Assembly (NCBI GenBank): GCA_037138335.1
Contig: JBAXIO010000024.1
Coordinates: 1 to 47,112, forward strand
Source of the DNA: CAIRDP01 sp037138335
GTDB taxonomy: Bacteria; Bacteroidota; Bacteroidia; Bacteroidales; FEN-979
Direction of reading: 5' to 3'
Length of the DNA stretch: 47,112 nucleotides
The position numbers and the translations under genes were made by a program. Every line of letters begins with the position of its first letter. The first letter of the stretch is position 1. The notes below the pieces were generated by a model. The model was not told the DNA's origin, did no database searches, and saw only the letters and a list, made by a program, of their open reading frames with translations. Of the stretch, positions 1 through 8,636 are shown piece after piece.

Positions 1-129
1 TCGCTGCGATGACTGGGTAAGCAGCTTCGCTCCGCTTCGCTGCGATGACTGGGTAGCTGGATATCTAGTTGTCCAGTTATCCAGTAATCCAGTAATCCAG
101 TAATCCAGTTATCCAGTAATCCAGTTATC
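1..129. repeat. Octamer array with hairpin modules, upstream of mutY
   Basis: The left edge of the window reads through two hairpin modules (cagcttcgctccgcttcgctgcg) and then TGGGTAGCTGGATATC. It continues as seven or more octamers of the type TCCAGTAA/TCCAGTTA on the opposite orientation. The array stops about 26 bases before the mutY start. It belongs to the same family as the arrays at 10089, 22933, 25358, 28167, 29103, 30381, 32051 and 39316. It may continue to the left of the window. Confidence 0.9.
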
Positions 130-155
130 TCAAATTCACCTACATTTGCTGGAAT

Positions 156-1394
156 ATGACAGATTTCCTGAATAAACTTCTTCCCTGGTATCAATCCAAT
201 GCCCGGGATTTTCCTTTTCGGCGGACTACCGATCCCTACCTGATCTGGCTTTCGGAGGTCATTATGCAGCAAACCCGCATAGAACAAGGAGTACCATACT
301 ATAATTCATTTGTCAAAGTATTTCCGACAGTACATGACCTTGCAGGCGCCAGCGAAGAAGAAGTGCTTAAGCAATGGCAGGGATTGGGATATTACACCCG
401 TGCACGCAATCTGCATGCTACAGCAAATGAAATTGTTGAAAAATACGGGGGTAGGTTTCCCGAAAACTATGAAAACCTTCGTGAATTAAAAGGAGTAGGA
501 GATTATACCGCCGCCGCAATTGCTTCTGTTTGCTTCGGCCAGCCGCATCCTGTGATGGACGGGAATGTCGTCCGGTTCATCACCCGGCATTTTGGAATTA
601 CAGATGCTGTAGACCTTGCCGCCACGAAGAAAGAGATCATGGAAGTGCTTGATGAATTGATGGAAAATGTTCAGGTCTTATGGGAAGTCTCCTCTGCTAC
701 GGAACTCCTGCGACCCACTATCGGTTTGCTTCCTAAGTCAGGCAAGCCGCTCACAAGCTCGCTTCCCCGCCTGACTTTAACGGAAGCTTCGCCGAGTGGG
801 GACCCCGCAGCAGTTCCTGATGCAACGGAGCCTTCCCATAATCCCTTTCATCCCGGCCTTTTCAACCAGGCCATGATAGAATTCGGGGCGACATACTGCG
901 TCCCGCGCAATCCAAACTGCCGGGAATGTATTTTCAATGACAGCTGCTATGCTCTTAAGTATGGAATGGTTGATAAACTTCCTTTAAAGAAACAGCAGCA
1001 AGCTCTGAAATCCAGGTATTTTCATTACCTGGTCATCAGTGTGAGGGGAAAGAAAGGAATTTACTTCAGAAAGCGCACAGAAAACGATATCTGGAAAGGA
1101 TTGTATGAATTCCCTTTAATTGAAACCTCCAAACCTGTTACCCTCCCAAGGCTTCTGAATTCCATTGAATGGAAACAGCACTTCGGAAAAACCCCGCTTA
1201 AGATCCTCTCACAAACAGGTTCTGCAAGCCATTTGCTCAGCCACCAGAAAATCAGCGCAACCTTCTACCGCCTTGAAATTGAAAAACCCTCCGATAAATT
1301 CGGGAGCCTCATCCACCCGAAAAACATCCATGAATTACCCGTTGCAAGGATAATAGAGAAGTACCTTGAGACTCATCAAACCAGCGAATTATAA
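156..1394 (+). CDS. mutY: A/G-specific adenine DNA glycosylase MutY with an in-frame repeat insertion
   Basis: MutY removes adenine mispaired with 8-oxoguanine in base excision repair. The N-terminal HhH-GPD domain has the catalytic Glu34 (SEVIMQQTR), the helix-hairpin-helix LKGVGDYTA near 111-119 and the catalytic Asp135 (MDGNVVR). A [4Fe-4S] loop follows with Cys248-x6-Cys255-x2-Cys258-x5-Cys264. The C-terminal 130 residues match the Nudix-like domain that recognises 8-oxoG (KRTENDIWKGLYEFPL). Residues about 177-228 do not belong to the family. They are encoded by a palindromic repeat element (685-832) that sits between the HhH domain and the iron-sulfur region, in frame. The start ATG at 156 follows an octamer array. 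The 3' end overlaps the convergent gene at 1376 by 19 bases. The identification is firm; whether the protein is active with this insert is unknown. Confidence 0.96.
   Translation: MTDFLNKLLPWYQSNARDFPFRRTTDPYLIWLSEVIMQQTRIEQGVPYYNSFVKVFPTVHDLAGASEEEVLKQWQGLGYYTRARNLHATANEIVEKYGGRFPENYENLRELKGVGDYTAAAIASVCFGQPHPVMDGNVVRFITRHFGITDAVDLAATKKEIMEVLDELMENVQVLWEVSSATELLRPTIGLLPKSGKPLTSSLPRLTLTEASPSGDPAAVPDATEPSHNPFHPGLFNQAMIEFGATYCVPRNPNCRECIFNDSCYALKYGMVDKLPLKKQQQALKSRYFHYLVISVRGKKGIYFRKRTENDIWKGLYEFPLIETSKPVTLPRLLNSIEWKQHFGKTPLKILSQTGSASHLLSHQKISATFYRLEIEKPSDKFGSLIHPKNIHELPVARIIEKYLETHQTSEL
685..832. repeat. Palindromic element A, copy 1, inside the mutY reading frame
   Basis: A long imperfect hairpin. 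The left arm has GGAACTCCTGCG and CCCAC (701-717) followed by GCTTCCTAAGTCAGG (728-742). The right arm has CCTGACTTTAACGGAAGC (770-787) and GTGGGGACCCCGCAGCAG with GTTCC (796-817). The reverse complement of 5693-5905 carries the same two arms in the same order with a different loop, so this is a dispersed element. The outer limits are estimated. It is translated in frame as about 50 residues of MutY. Confidence 0.85.
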
Positions 1395-1711
1395 GCCTTG
1401 GGGTCGAGGCTTATCAGGACTTTTGTGAGTAGTTTGCTGAATTGAATATCCCGGGTCAGAAATAATTCCCCGGCAAGCTCTCTGAATCGGAGCAATTCCT
1501 TTATACACCTGACATTTTTTGGATCACTTATTGTAATATCAGTCAATTCAAATGAACGTTCCCAGGCATGCACTGCATTATCTGATTCATTCTTTAACAA
1601 TGCATTCTGCGCCCGGTTCATTTCATTTGCTATCATTAATATTTGCTGATGACGGGGATATGAATACCACTTCTCGATGAGAAGCGATTTATGATAAACC
1701 AGGGGGTACAT
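1376..1711 (-). CDS. Small helical protein of unknown function, paired with DUF5674 gene
   Basis: A 111-residue soluble protein without signal peptide or membrane segment, rich in predicted helix (YPRHQQILMIANEMNRAQNALL; ELLRFRELAGELF). I do not recognise a named family with confidence. It begins 23 bases after the stop of the DUF5674-type gene at 1735 on the same strand, so the two form a likely operon. Its last codons overlap the convergent end of mutY by 19 bases. The start ATG at 1711 is the first in the frame. The pairing with DUF5674 suggests a shared function, but neither function is known. Confidence 0.7.
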   Translation of the reverse strand: MYPLVYHKSLLIEKWYSYPRHQQILMIANEMNRAQNALLKNESDNAVHAWERSFELTDITISDPKNVRCIKELLRFRELAGELFLTRDIQFSKLLTKVLISLDPKAYNSLV

Positions 1712-1734
1712 AATCGTGATTCGTGATCTGTGAA

Positions 1735-2073
1735 TTATAAAAGTAAAAGATTAACAATTTCTGCCATTTTAGATCTTAGAGGTTGGTCCATAACCTCCAT
1801 GGAGCGGTTGCCCTGTGATGGCCTAATGTTGATGAAGGAAGTATATTCCAGCCGCTCATTTTTTTCGTTTAACGGATAAACATTCGCCCCCCAAAGATCT
1901 TGCTGCCGGGAACCCTCAAGTATTAATATCTGCTCAAGATCAGCATGCATGTCAGCATCGATAGCTAAAATGTTCTGCCCGACATCAACCACTATCTTCA
2001 TCATTTCAGTAAAATCAACCTCTCTTGCTTCCCAGAGTTCTGATAATTTCACCGGCTGAGAAATAATCTTCAT
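1735..2073 (-). CDS. DUF5674 family protein
   Basis: A 112-residue protein matching the DUF5674 pattern as I recall it. The N-terminus is of the MKIIxxPVxLxEL type, followed by VVDVGQNILAIDADMHADLE, a LWGANVYP block, and a conserved INIRPSQGNRSMEV segment with a C-terminal helix ending in IVNLLL. No catalytic function has been established for the family. It lacks a signal peptide, so it is probably cytoplasmic. It is the first gene of a two-gene minus-strand unit with the gene at 1376. The family assignment is from memory of the motif, not a search. Confidence 0.8.
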   Translation of the reverse strand: MKIISQPVKLSELWEAREVDFTEMMKIVVDVGQNILAIDADMHADLEQILILEGSRQQDLWGANVYPLNEKNERLEYTSFINIRPSQGNRSMEVMDQPLRSKMAEIVNLLLL

Positions 2074-2111
2074 AAAACATTTTTTCAGGAATTAAAAATA
2101 CAAAATCTACA

Positions 2112-5100
2112 TCAATATTTTTCACCATGTTCTTCGGGCAGCACGGTAACCAGCAGGTCAACCAGCATGTTCTTCCCGAAGGGTTTGGCGAGGAAGTACG
2201 AAGCCCCTCCGTTCATGATCTTTTCTTTCATACCTGCCATGGTGAAACCCGTGACGGCAATGATGGGAATATCGGCATAGCCTTCCAGTTTCCTGATCTC
2301 CTGCGTAGCCTGTATCCCGTCCTTGCCCGGACCAAGGTTGATATCCATAAGGATTACATCATAAGGGGTTTCCCCTGCCATCTTAATTGCAGAATCCGCA
2401 TCGGAAGCGAGATCCAGCTCATATTTCCCGCTGAGGTATACTTTTACAAGTTCGGCATTGATCGTATTGTCCTCAACAAGCAGAATCCTGAACTTACCTG
2501 ATCCTGATGCCTGGCGCGGGGTTTTACTCATCACCTCGTCCAGGGGAATGGTCCCGCCTTCTTTGGTCTGGACTTCAGGCTTCAGTGATTGCTCTAAAAG
2601 CGGCAGTATATCCATTACCTTCTCGGCGCTTTCCTCATCGGGTTTTATTTTGGCAACCAGCATCACCGAATCCAGCACTTTCAGCATCTGCTCGCCCGAA
2701 TCATGGATATATTTAGGCATTTCTTCCTGCTCACCTACCAGCTTCTCCTTCATCATCAGTTCGCTGAACCCCATAATGCTGTTTACAGGCGAGCGGAAAT
2801 TCTGGTTCATAAAAGCTATGAGGGATGACTTCATGCGGTCCGATTCCTCCAGACGGATCCTTGCAATATTCGATTCGTCCTGGGCGGCCTTACGCCTTTC
2901 AATTTCCTTTTCAAGGTCGCTGGTCCGTTCATCGACCAGGTACCTGAGGATCTTTTCCCTCGATTTCCTTATCCGGGTAGAAAAATAAAGCCATAAAAGC
3001 AGCCCCAGCACGAGCGCTACAGGCAGGATAAACCAGGATGTTTTGTAGAAATACGGACGAATTTTCAGGACACACAGGCGTTGCTCCTTGGTCCACTGTC
3101 CGTTATGCCCCAGGGCCATCACCTTGAAAACATAACTTCCCGGGGGGATATGGGTATAATATGCCTGCCGGCGGTTTCCTGCATTGACCCAGAACGGGTC
3201 GAATCCCACCAGCATATATTTAAACTGTATCTTCTCAGGGCTCAGGAAGGAGGGGGATGTATAATCGAATTCGATATCATAGGTCCCCGGGTCCAGTACC
3301 AGGGGGGCCAGGGGATCATTATCCTTGTTATTGACCAGAAGGTGGGTAAGCAGCACTGAGAGTTTTGCGGTAAAAGGGGAAGTATTGTCGGCATCAAGCA
3401 TGGCAAGCCCTCTGGGAGTGGGTATCCAGAGATGGTCATGCGAATCGATGCATCCGGCGGGGAATACACGGCCGCTGCACTCCGAAGTAAGCATGCCTTC
3501 GGGCTTTCCGAATACCACGGGATGTAAAATATCCCCTTTGTTGTCGTGGTAAGCGATCAGTTCGTTGCGGTTAACCGAGAAAATCCCCTTGTTCGAGGTC
3601 ATCCAGAACCTTCCCGAATTATCTTCCATGATCTGCAGAATGCCGTCGCTGTATAGTCCGTCTTCGGTATTAAAAATATAGGACGAATCATTTTCGAGAA
3701 GAACCAGTCCGCCATGTGCGCAGCCCACCCAGATCATCCCCTCCTTGTCTTCATACAGGGCATGGATCACATTATCGGGCATCCCCGTTTCGGTCGTCAG
3801 CCACCTGATCTTCCCGTTGTCGATGATATTGATCCCTCCCCCGTTCGTACCTGCGAACATTCGCCCTTTATCGTCCTCAAGCAGGCAAATCACCTGTTCG
3901 TTCGACATCCCGGCTTTCGCGTTGAACCACAGGATCTTACCGTTGTAAAGCACGTTGATCCCTGCGTTGGCTGTGCCCGCCCAGAGCTTCCCGCTGCGAT
4001 CGATATAAAGTGCGCTGATGTTATCCGAAGCAAGTCCATCCGCAGTCGTTAAATGAATGATTTTATCCTTGCTGTACCCGTAGATCCCGGCCCCGTCGGT
4101 TCCAATCCAAAGCATCCCGGCGGTGTCGTATGCCAGGGTGTTAACAGGGATAGGGGGAAGGCCGATTTTTTTCTCAAGTTTTTCTATGCCTGCGGATGAG
4201 ATCGCGTTGATGGCACCTTTGCCGGTTCCCAGGAATATAGTCCCGCCGGGGCCTTTGATCACAGGGCCAATCGTATGATCGCTGAGTCCCTCATCCTCGG
4301 TATACGACCTGATGATCCTCGGACGGAGCGCATTTAAGCCCGAGCCTTCGGTCCCCACCCAGATCGTATGTTCCCTGTCCTCGAAAATACTGGTGATGTT
4401 ATTTCCCGATAAGCCTTCCGATGAAGTGATCCCGCTGATCCTGCCGTCTTTCTCACGGTAAAGCCCGCTGTTTGTGCCTATCCAGATCCCTCCCCCGGAA
4501 TCCCTGAAAAGGCTGAGGATGTTCTGGCTGTAAGTTTTCCCGAAAGCCGTGTAACGGGTGAATTTATCGTGGCTGAATATATTGATTCCCCCGCCGTTCG
4601 TACCTATCCAGAGGTCCCCGTTCACATCAAAACAAAGGGAGCGGATATCGTTATGCGAAAGACCTTCCCGGGTGGAATACACTTTTATATTGCCGTTTTT
4701 CAGGTGGCATAAGCCGAAACGTGTGCCTATCCACAGCGAACTGTCGCGGCCTGAGAGAAGGGTTTGGATAAAAGTGTTTGGCAGCCCGTTCTTATCGGTG
4801 ATGAAGGTCATCTGCCCGTCGAAGGCAAGATGCCCCAGGCCGATGCCGTCGGTACCGAACCATAATCCTTTGCCCGGGTCGTTAGCGAGGGAAAGAACGC
4901 ATTTGATCCAGTTCAGCTCCCTGTCGAAGAGGCGGTTGAACTGAAGTTTTTTATACGAGAGGATATCGCCGTGATAAAACCCCACGACCATTGAAGAATC
5001 GGGGAAGATATACAGGCTTTGCACATCCTTATCAACGAAATTAGGGGTGTTTGAAGGGTCGAAGGTATTGAAGCTGTTCCCGTCGAAACGAACGAGGCCT

Positions 5101-5294
5101 TCTTCGGTTGCAAGCCATATGAAGCCGTCGGGGGTCTGGGCTATAGCGCGTATGCTGTTCACCGGCAGGCCGTTGTCGCTGGTCCATGCGCGTACTGAAT
5201 AATCCTGTTTCAGGCCGGGGATAATGCCGGCGCTTGCTGATTGCGTGATTGCAAGCAGGAGCAGAAGGATGATAGCAGATACAAATCTTTTCAT
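2112..5294 (-). CDS. Propeller-type hybrid sensor with degenerate kinase core and receiver domain
   Basis: About 1060 residues. I place the start at 5294 (MKRFVSAIILLLLL, a clean signal peptide) rather than 5345. About 14 two-component-regulator propeller repeats follow (for example DGFIWLATEEGLVRFDG, GKLWAGTANAGINVLYNG), then a Y_Y_Y domain near 650-720, a transmembrane helix (WFILPVALVLGLLLWLYF), a coiled coil and a HisKA-like helix. That helix reads FMNQNFRSPVNSIMGFSELM, so the usual phosphoacceptor His and following Glu of the H-box are Gln and Asn. No HATPase_c domain follows. After a linker of about 80 residues comes a complete receiver domain (LLVEDN, DVILMDINL, AVTG, KPF). No DNA-binding domain is present, unlike most Bacteroidota hybrid sensors. 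It probably detects a periplasmic ligand; the output is unclear. Confidence 0.9.
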   Translation of the reverse strand: MKRFVSAIILLLLLAITQSASAGIIPGLKQDYSVRAWTSDNGLPVNSIRAIAQTPDGFIWLATEEGLVRFDGNSFNTFDPSNTPNFVDKDVQSLYIFPDSSMVVGFYHGDILSYKKLQFNRLFDRELNWIKCVLSLANDPGKGLWFGTDGIGLGHLAFDGQMTFITDKNGLPNTFIQTLLSGRDSSLWIGTRFGLCHLKNGNIKVYSTREGLSHNDIRSLCFDVNGDLWIGTNGGGINIFSHDKFTRYTAFGKTYSQNILSLFRDSGGGIWIGTNSGLYREKDGRISGITSSEGLSGNNITSIFEDREHTIWVGTEGSGLNALRPRIIRSYTEDEGLSDHTIGPVIKGPGGTIFLGTGKGAINAISSAGIEKLEKKIGLPPIPVNTLAYDTAGMLWIGTDGAGIYGYSKDKIIHLTTADGLASDNISALYIDRSGKLWAGTANAGINVLYNGKILWFNAKAGMSNEQVICLLEDDKGRMFAGTNGGGINIIDNGKIRWLTTETGMPDNVIHALYEDKEGMIWVGCAHGGLVLLENDSSYIFNTEDGLYSDGILQIMEDNSGRFWMTSNKGIFSVNRNELIAYHDNKGDILHPVVFGKPEGMLTSECSGRVFPAGCIDSHDHLWIPTPRGLAMLDADNTSPFTAKLSVLLTHLLVNNKDNDPLAPLVLDPGTYDIEFDYTSPSFLSPEKIQFKYMLVGFDPFWVNAGNRRQAYYTHIPPGSYVFKVMALGHNGQWTKEQRLCVLKIRPYFYKTSWFILPVALVLGLLLWLYFSTRIRKSREKILRYLVDERTSDLEKEIERRKAAQDESNIARIRLEESDRMKSSLIAFMNQNFRSPVNSIMGFSELMMKEKLVGEQEEMPKYIHDSGEQMLKVLDSVMLVAKIKPDEESAEKVMDILPLLEQSLKPEVQTKEGGTIPLDEVMSKTPRQASGSGKFRILLVEDNTINAELVKVYLSGKYELDLASDADSAIKMAGETPYDVILMDINLGPGKDGIQATQEIRKLEGYADIPIIAVTGFTMAGMKEKIMNGGASYFLAKPFGKNMLVDLLVTVLPEEHGEKY

Positions 5295-5345
5295 ATCGCC
5301 GGATGTGGATGTAAATGTAGTAATTAAATAATTCAATTTGCACAC

Positions 5346-5640
5346 AATGCTTCATCCTTTCCCCTGGCTCCCTCAGCCTGTCGCTTGTATATACACAACG
5401 TCGCTACGCCTGTTGCTTGCAACCTTACATCGCGGCTGCGCCTTATCGCTCGCAACCTTACATCGCGGCTGCGCCTTCTGCGTCGCTCACACTAACATTC
5501 ACCAAATTAGAATTTTTTCACAAGTTCGCTCCTTGAAGCCAAGGCCGCTTTTGTAAGTTGCTTCGCTTTCAATACCAAGGCAGCTTGTATGAGATGCTTC
5601 GCTGGAGATAGCCCAAGGCAGCTTGTGCGTTTGCTTCACT
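5346..5640. repeat. Composite repeat region between the sensor gene and element A copy 2
   Basis: No gene is visible. The segment 5346-5377 (atgcttcatcctttcccc and following) is the inverted partner of 5873-5903. A 33-bp direct repeat containing AACCTTACATCGCGGCTGCG starts at 5421 and 5454. From 5534 to 5640 there are three arms of the type CCAAGGCAGCTTGT followed by TGCTTCGCT, spaced about 38 bases apart. These match one arm of palindromic element B (9296-9359). Confidence 0.75.
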
Positions 5641-5692
5641 CCTTTAAATAATTCGAGTTCTATATTTGAACGATGCGCTGAGACCTTTCACC

Positions 5693-5905
5693 TGCATCCC
5701 GAAGCCTCAGGAACTGCTGCGGGGCCCCCACCCGGCGAAGCTTCCGTAAAGCCAGGTGGAGAAGTGAGGTACGGAAATAGCGCTATAATATTTTATAAAA
5801 ACAAGAGGCCGTACCGAACGGCTGACCTGGCTTAGGGAGCAAGCCGATGGTGGGTCGCAGAAGTTCCGCAGCTGAGGGAGGCCAGGGGAAAGGGTGAAGC
5901 ATGGA
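5693..5905. repeat. Palindromic element A, copy 2 (intergenic)
   Basis: The reverse complement matches the element inside mutY through both arms (GGAACTTCTGCGACCCAC, CATCGGCTTGCTCCCTAAG; GGAAGCTTCGCCGGGTGG, CCCCGCAGCAGTTCCTGA). The loop differs: it holds its own palindromes, GGTACGG/CCGTACC (around 5768-5815) and ATAGCGCTAT. The outer flank 5873-5903 is an inverted copy of 5346-5377. Confidence 0.8.
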
Positions 5906-5920
5906 CTTTGAAATTTTTTC

Positions 5921-5953
5921 TTGCATTATTCCCGGCGAAACTTTTTACCTTTG
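5921..5953 (+). promoter_or_regulatory. Promoter of the MgtE-N / Nramp-like operon
   Basis: A TTG at 5921-5923 and a -7 box TACCTTTG at 5946-5953 are separated by 22 bases, which fits the Bacteroidota promoter pattern. It gives a leader of about 125 bases before the start at 6087. No known magnesium or manganese riboswitch pattern was recognised in that leader. Confidence 0.6.
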
Positions 5954-6086
5954 CAACACACATATTTACAGTAATGGACCCTTATCCGGCGAGAAATAAT
6001 TCAGTAATCATCCCATAGTCCGCAAGGCCATCTGCATTACAGCAGGTGTATCTTCCGGCTTATGTTAACATTTGGAGGATGCACTA

Positions 6087-7361
6087 ATGACTTCACAAAC
6101 CACATTCTATTTCAGCCAGTTTGCAGGCAGGAAATTCTTTGACCCGGTTGGCGAACCCCTCGGAAAGATCAGCGATTTCCTGATCGATGTGCGTGCCTGG
6201 TCGGTCGAATCGACAGAACCCCAGCGGCCGCGGGTTATCGCGATCAAAGTGAAGCAGGGCAAGGACCTGAAATCTTACGAGTTCAATAATTTCGAGATCA
6301 GGAAATACAAGGGTCATCTCCAGCTCATCTGCAAGGAACTGAAAGAACTGAATACCGATACCCTTCACAACTGCATCTGGCTTAACGAGAACATACTTGA
6401 CAAGCAGATCGTGGACCTGGAAGGGCGGAAGCTGGTTCGCGTAAACGATATAAGGATGGTCATGATCCCGTCGGGGACCTATGCCCTGGCTGTGGATGTA
6501 GGGGTCGAAGGACTGTTCAGGAGGCTGGGGGTGCTTAATTCCATCGCTTCCTTCATGGAAAGCATGGGGATGGACCTTCCTTCAAAAATGATCCTTTGGG
6601 ACGATATCGAAGCTGTGGATTTTTCGAAATCGAGCATCAAGCTTTCCAAAGCCTCATCCAAACTCAATACTTTACATCCTTCCGATCTGGCCGATATCAT
6701 AGAAGATCTCGACAAAGCCTCGCGAACCTACGTTTTTTCAACCCTCGACGATGAAAAAGCCGCCGATGTCCTTGAAGAACTGGAACCGGAAGTCCAGGCA
6801 CATATTGTGGAAAGCCTTCCTCTTGAGAAGGTGGCGGATGTGCTTGAAAAGATGCCTGCCGACGAGGTTGCCGATATCATTGACGAGCTGGGTGTGAAGA
6901 AAGCCCAGGAGCTTCTTAACGAGATGGAGGATGAAAGCTCCAAGGAAGTGCGCGAACTGCTGGAGTATCCCGACAAGGTCGTGGGTTCCATCATGAGCAC
7001 CGATTATATGACCTTCAGTGCCGACCTTACGGTTGAAGAAACGTTCAGGGCCCTGCGCAAGGAGAAACCGGAACCTTCCTATATCTATTCCATCTTCGTC
7101 GTCGATAAAAAAGACAAACTCATTTCGGCTATCTCCCTGGGCGAACTGGTGATCTCCGATCCCCTGCTGACCCTGGGCCAGGTCATGAAGCCCAACCCGG
7201 TGATGGTGTTCGACGACGACGACATAGACTCCCTGGCCGAGATCGTTTCGAAATACAACCTTCTGGCTGTGCCGGTGATCAACCGTTCCCTTGAGATGGA
7301 AGGGGTGGTGGTCATTGAAGATATTGTTGAAGACCTGCTCGACAAACGTAAAACCAAGTAA
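6087..7361 (+). CDS. PRC-barrel / MgtE N-terminal / CBS domain protein without a channel domain
   Basis: About 424 residues. The start is ATG 6087, because a strong GGAGG lies at 6074-6078; the upstream TTG frame start overlaps that site. The N-terminus resembles a PRC-barrel (GRKFFDPVGEPLGKISDFLID), with a second such motif near 115 (DLEGRKLVRVNDI). An MgtE_N superhelical domain follows with its repeats (LHPSDLADIIEDL, DDEKAADVLEEL, PADEVADIIDEL). A CBS pair ends the protein (VGSIMSTDYMTFSADLTVEE; LGQVMKPNPVMVFDDDD). In MgtE channels this cytosolic part senses Mg2+ and gates the pore. The MgtE membrane domain is absent. The Nramp-like gene starts 12 bases downstream, so this protein probably regulates that transporter. 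Confidence 0.9.
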   Translation: MTSQTTFYFSQFAGRKFFDPVGEPLGKISDFLIDVRAWSVESTEPQRPRVIAIKVKQGKDLKSYEFNNFEIRKYKGHLQLICKELKELNTDTLHNCIWLNENILDKQIVDLEGRKLVRVNDIRMVMIPSGTYALAVDVGVEGLFRRLGVLNSIASFMESMGMDLPSKMILWDDIEAVDFSKSSIKLSKASSKLNTLHPSDLADIIEDLDKASRTYVFSTLDDEKAADVLEELEPEVQAHIVESLPLEKVADVLEKMPADEVADIIDELGVKKAQELLNEMEDESSKEVRELLEYPDKVVGSIMSTDYMTFSADLTVEETFRALRKEKPEPSYIYSIFVVDKKDKLISAISLGELVISDPLLTLGQVMKPNPVMVFDDDDIDSLAEIVSKYNLLAVPVINRSLEMEGVVVIEDIVEDLLDKRKTK

Positions 7362-7373
7362 ACCCGGAGGACT

Positions 7374-8621
7374 ATGGCAGTTATCAATTTTCGTCGTTCC
7401 TGGTGGAAACGCGTTGCGCTTTTCCTCGCCATCCTCGGTCCCGGGATCATCACAGGCAGCGTGGATAATGATGCAGGCGGCATCACCACCTATTCGGTAG
7501 CAGGCGCCCTTTACGGCTACAAACTTATCTGGACCCTGATCCCGGCATTCATAGTGCTGGTAGTGATCCAGGAGATGAACGCCCGCATGGGGATCGTTAC
7601 AGGCAAAGGACTTGCCGACCTCATCCGCGAAAGCGCAGGGGTTAAGATCACCTTTTTTATTTTCACCGGACTGCTGATTGCGGATATAGGGAATACGACC
7701 ACTGAATTCGCAGGGGTAGCAGGATCGATGGAGATCTTCGGTATTTCAAAATACATATCCGTGCCGCTCTCGGCGCTGATGGTCTGGTTTTTAGTTGTGA
7801 AAGGGAGCTATTCGATAGCCGAACGGATCTTTCTCATCTTCAGCGCATCCCTGCTGGTATACGTCATATCGGCCCTGCTTGGAAAACCCAACTGGCACGA
7901 GATCGGGCAGAGTATCGTGCACCCTCAAATGGACATGACCTCAAAATCGGTGGCGCTGGTGATAGGGCTTGTCGGTACAACCATCGCCCCCTGGATGCAG
8001 TTCTACATGCAGTCGTCCGTCATAGAAAAAGGACTGAAAATAAAGGATTACGGTTATACCCTCCTCGATATCATAATAGGTTGTATTGTAACGGTCGTGG
8101 TTGCATTCTTTATCATCGTTGCATGCGCATCCACCCTGCATGTCAAAGGCATTGTCATCAATGAAGCCAAGGACGCGGCCATGGCCCTGGAACCACTGGC
8201 AGGAACGCTTTCGCATATATTGTTTGCATTCGGATTGTATGTTGCATCCATATTTTCAGCCACCATTCTCCCCATTGCCACCTCGTTTTATATATGTGAA
8301 GCTTTCGGGTTTGAAGCCGGCATCGACAAGAAATGGAAAGAAGCCCCCGAATTTTACTTCCTCTACACCATGATCATCACTATTGGAACGATCATTATAC
8401 TGATGCCGAATGCACCGCTGATCGGGATTTCCATCTGGTCGCAGGTACTTAACGGGATCTTCCTCCCGGTGGTACTGGTTTGCATGATGCTGCTGGTGAA
8501 CAACAAGAAGATCATGGGCGAGCATGTGAACAAGCCGCTGAACAATATTATCGGCTGGGGTGCGGTAGGCGTGCTGATCGCGCTTTCGCTGATGCTGCTG
8601 GTGATGCCGCTGTTTACTTGA
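7374..8621 (+). CDS. Nramp-related divalent metal transporter
   Basis: 415 residues with about eleven hydrophobic membrane segments, of the Nramp (MntH) superfamily. It has its own Shine-Dalgarno site, GGAGG at 7366-7370. The canonical Nramp metal site is DPGN in helix 1 and MPH in helix 6. Here helix 1 reads GSVDNDAGGITTY (Asp31) and helix 6 reads TTIAPWMQFYMQS, so the Met of the MPH motif is Ala. Loss of this Met is a known mark of Nramp-related magnesium transporters, where it removes selectivity for transition metals. Together with the MgtE-type regulatory protein encoded just upstream, Mg2+ (or a broad divalent substrate) is more likely than Mn2+/Fe2+. The substrate is inferred, not shown. 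Confidence 0.9.
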   Translation: MAVINFRRSWWKRVALFLAILGPGIITGSVDNDAGGITTYSVAGALYGYKLIWTLIPAFIVLVVIQEMNARMGIVTGKGLADLIRESAGVKITFFIFTGLLIADIGNTTTEFAGVAGSMEIFGISKYISVPLSALMVWFLVVKGSYSIAERIFLIFSASLLVYVISALLGKPNWHEIGQSIVHPQMDMTSKSVALVIGLVGTTIAPWMQFYMQSSVIEKGLKIKDYGYTLLDIIIGCIVTVVVAFFIIVACASTLHVKGIVINEAKDAAMALEPLAGTLSHILFAFGLYVASIFSATILPIATSFYICEAFGFEAGIDKKWKEAPEFYFLYTMIITIGTIIILMPNAPLIGISIWSQVLNGIFLPVVLVCMMLLVNNKKIMGEHVNKPLNNIIGWGAVGVLIALSLMLLVMPLFT

Positions 8622-8636
8622 TTTGAAATAACTGTG

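Noticed and set aside
5954..6086. Mg2+ or Mn2+ riboswitch in the leader of the MgtE-N/Nramp operon
   Set aside because: I could not find the conserved core of the M-box or yybP-ykoY motifs. A covariance-model search would be decisive.
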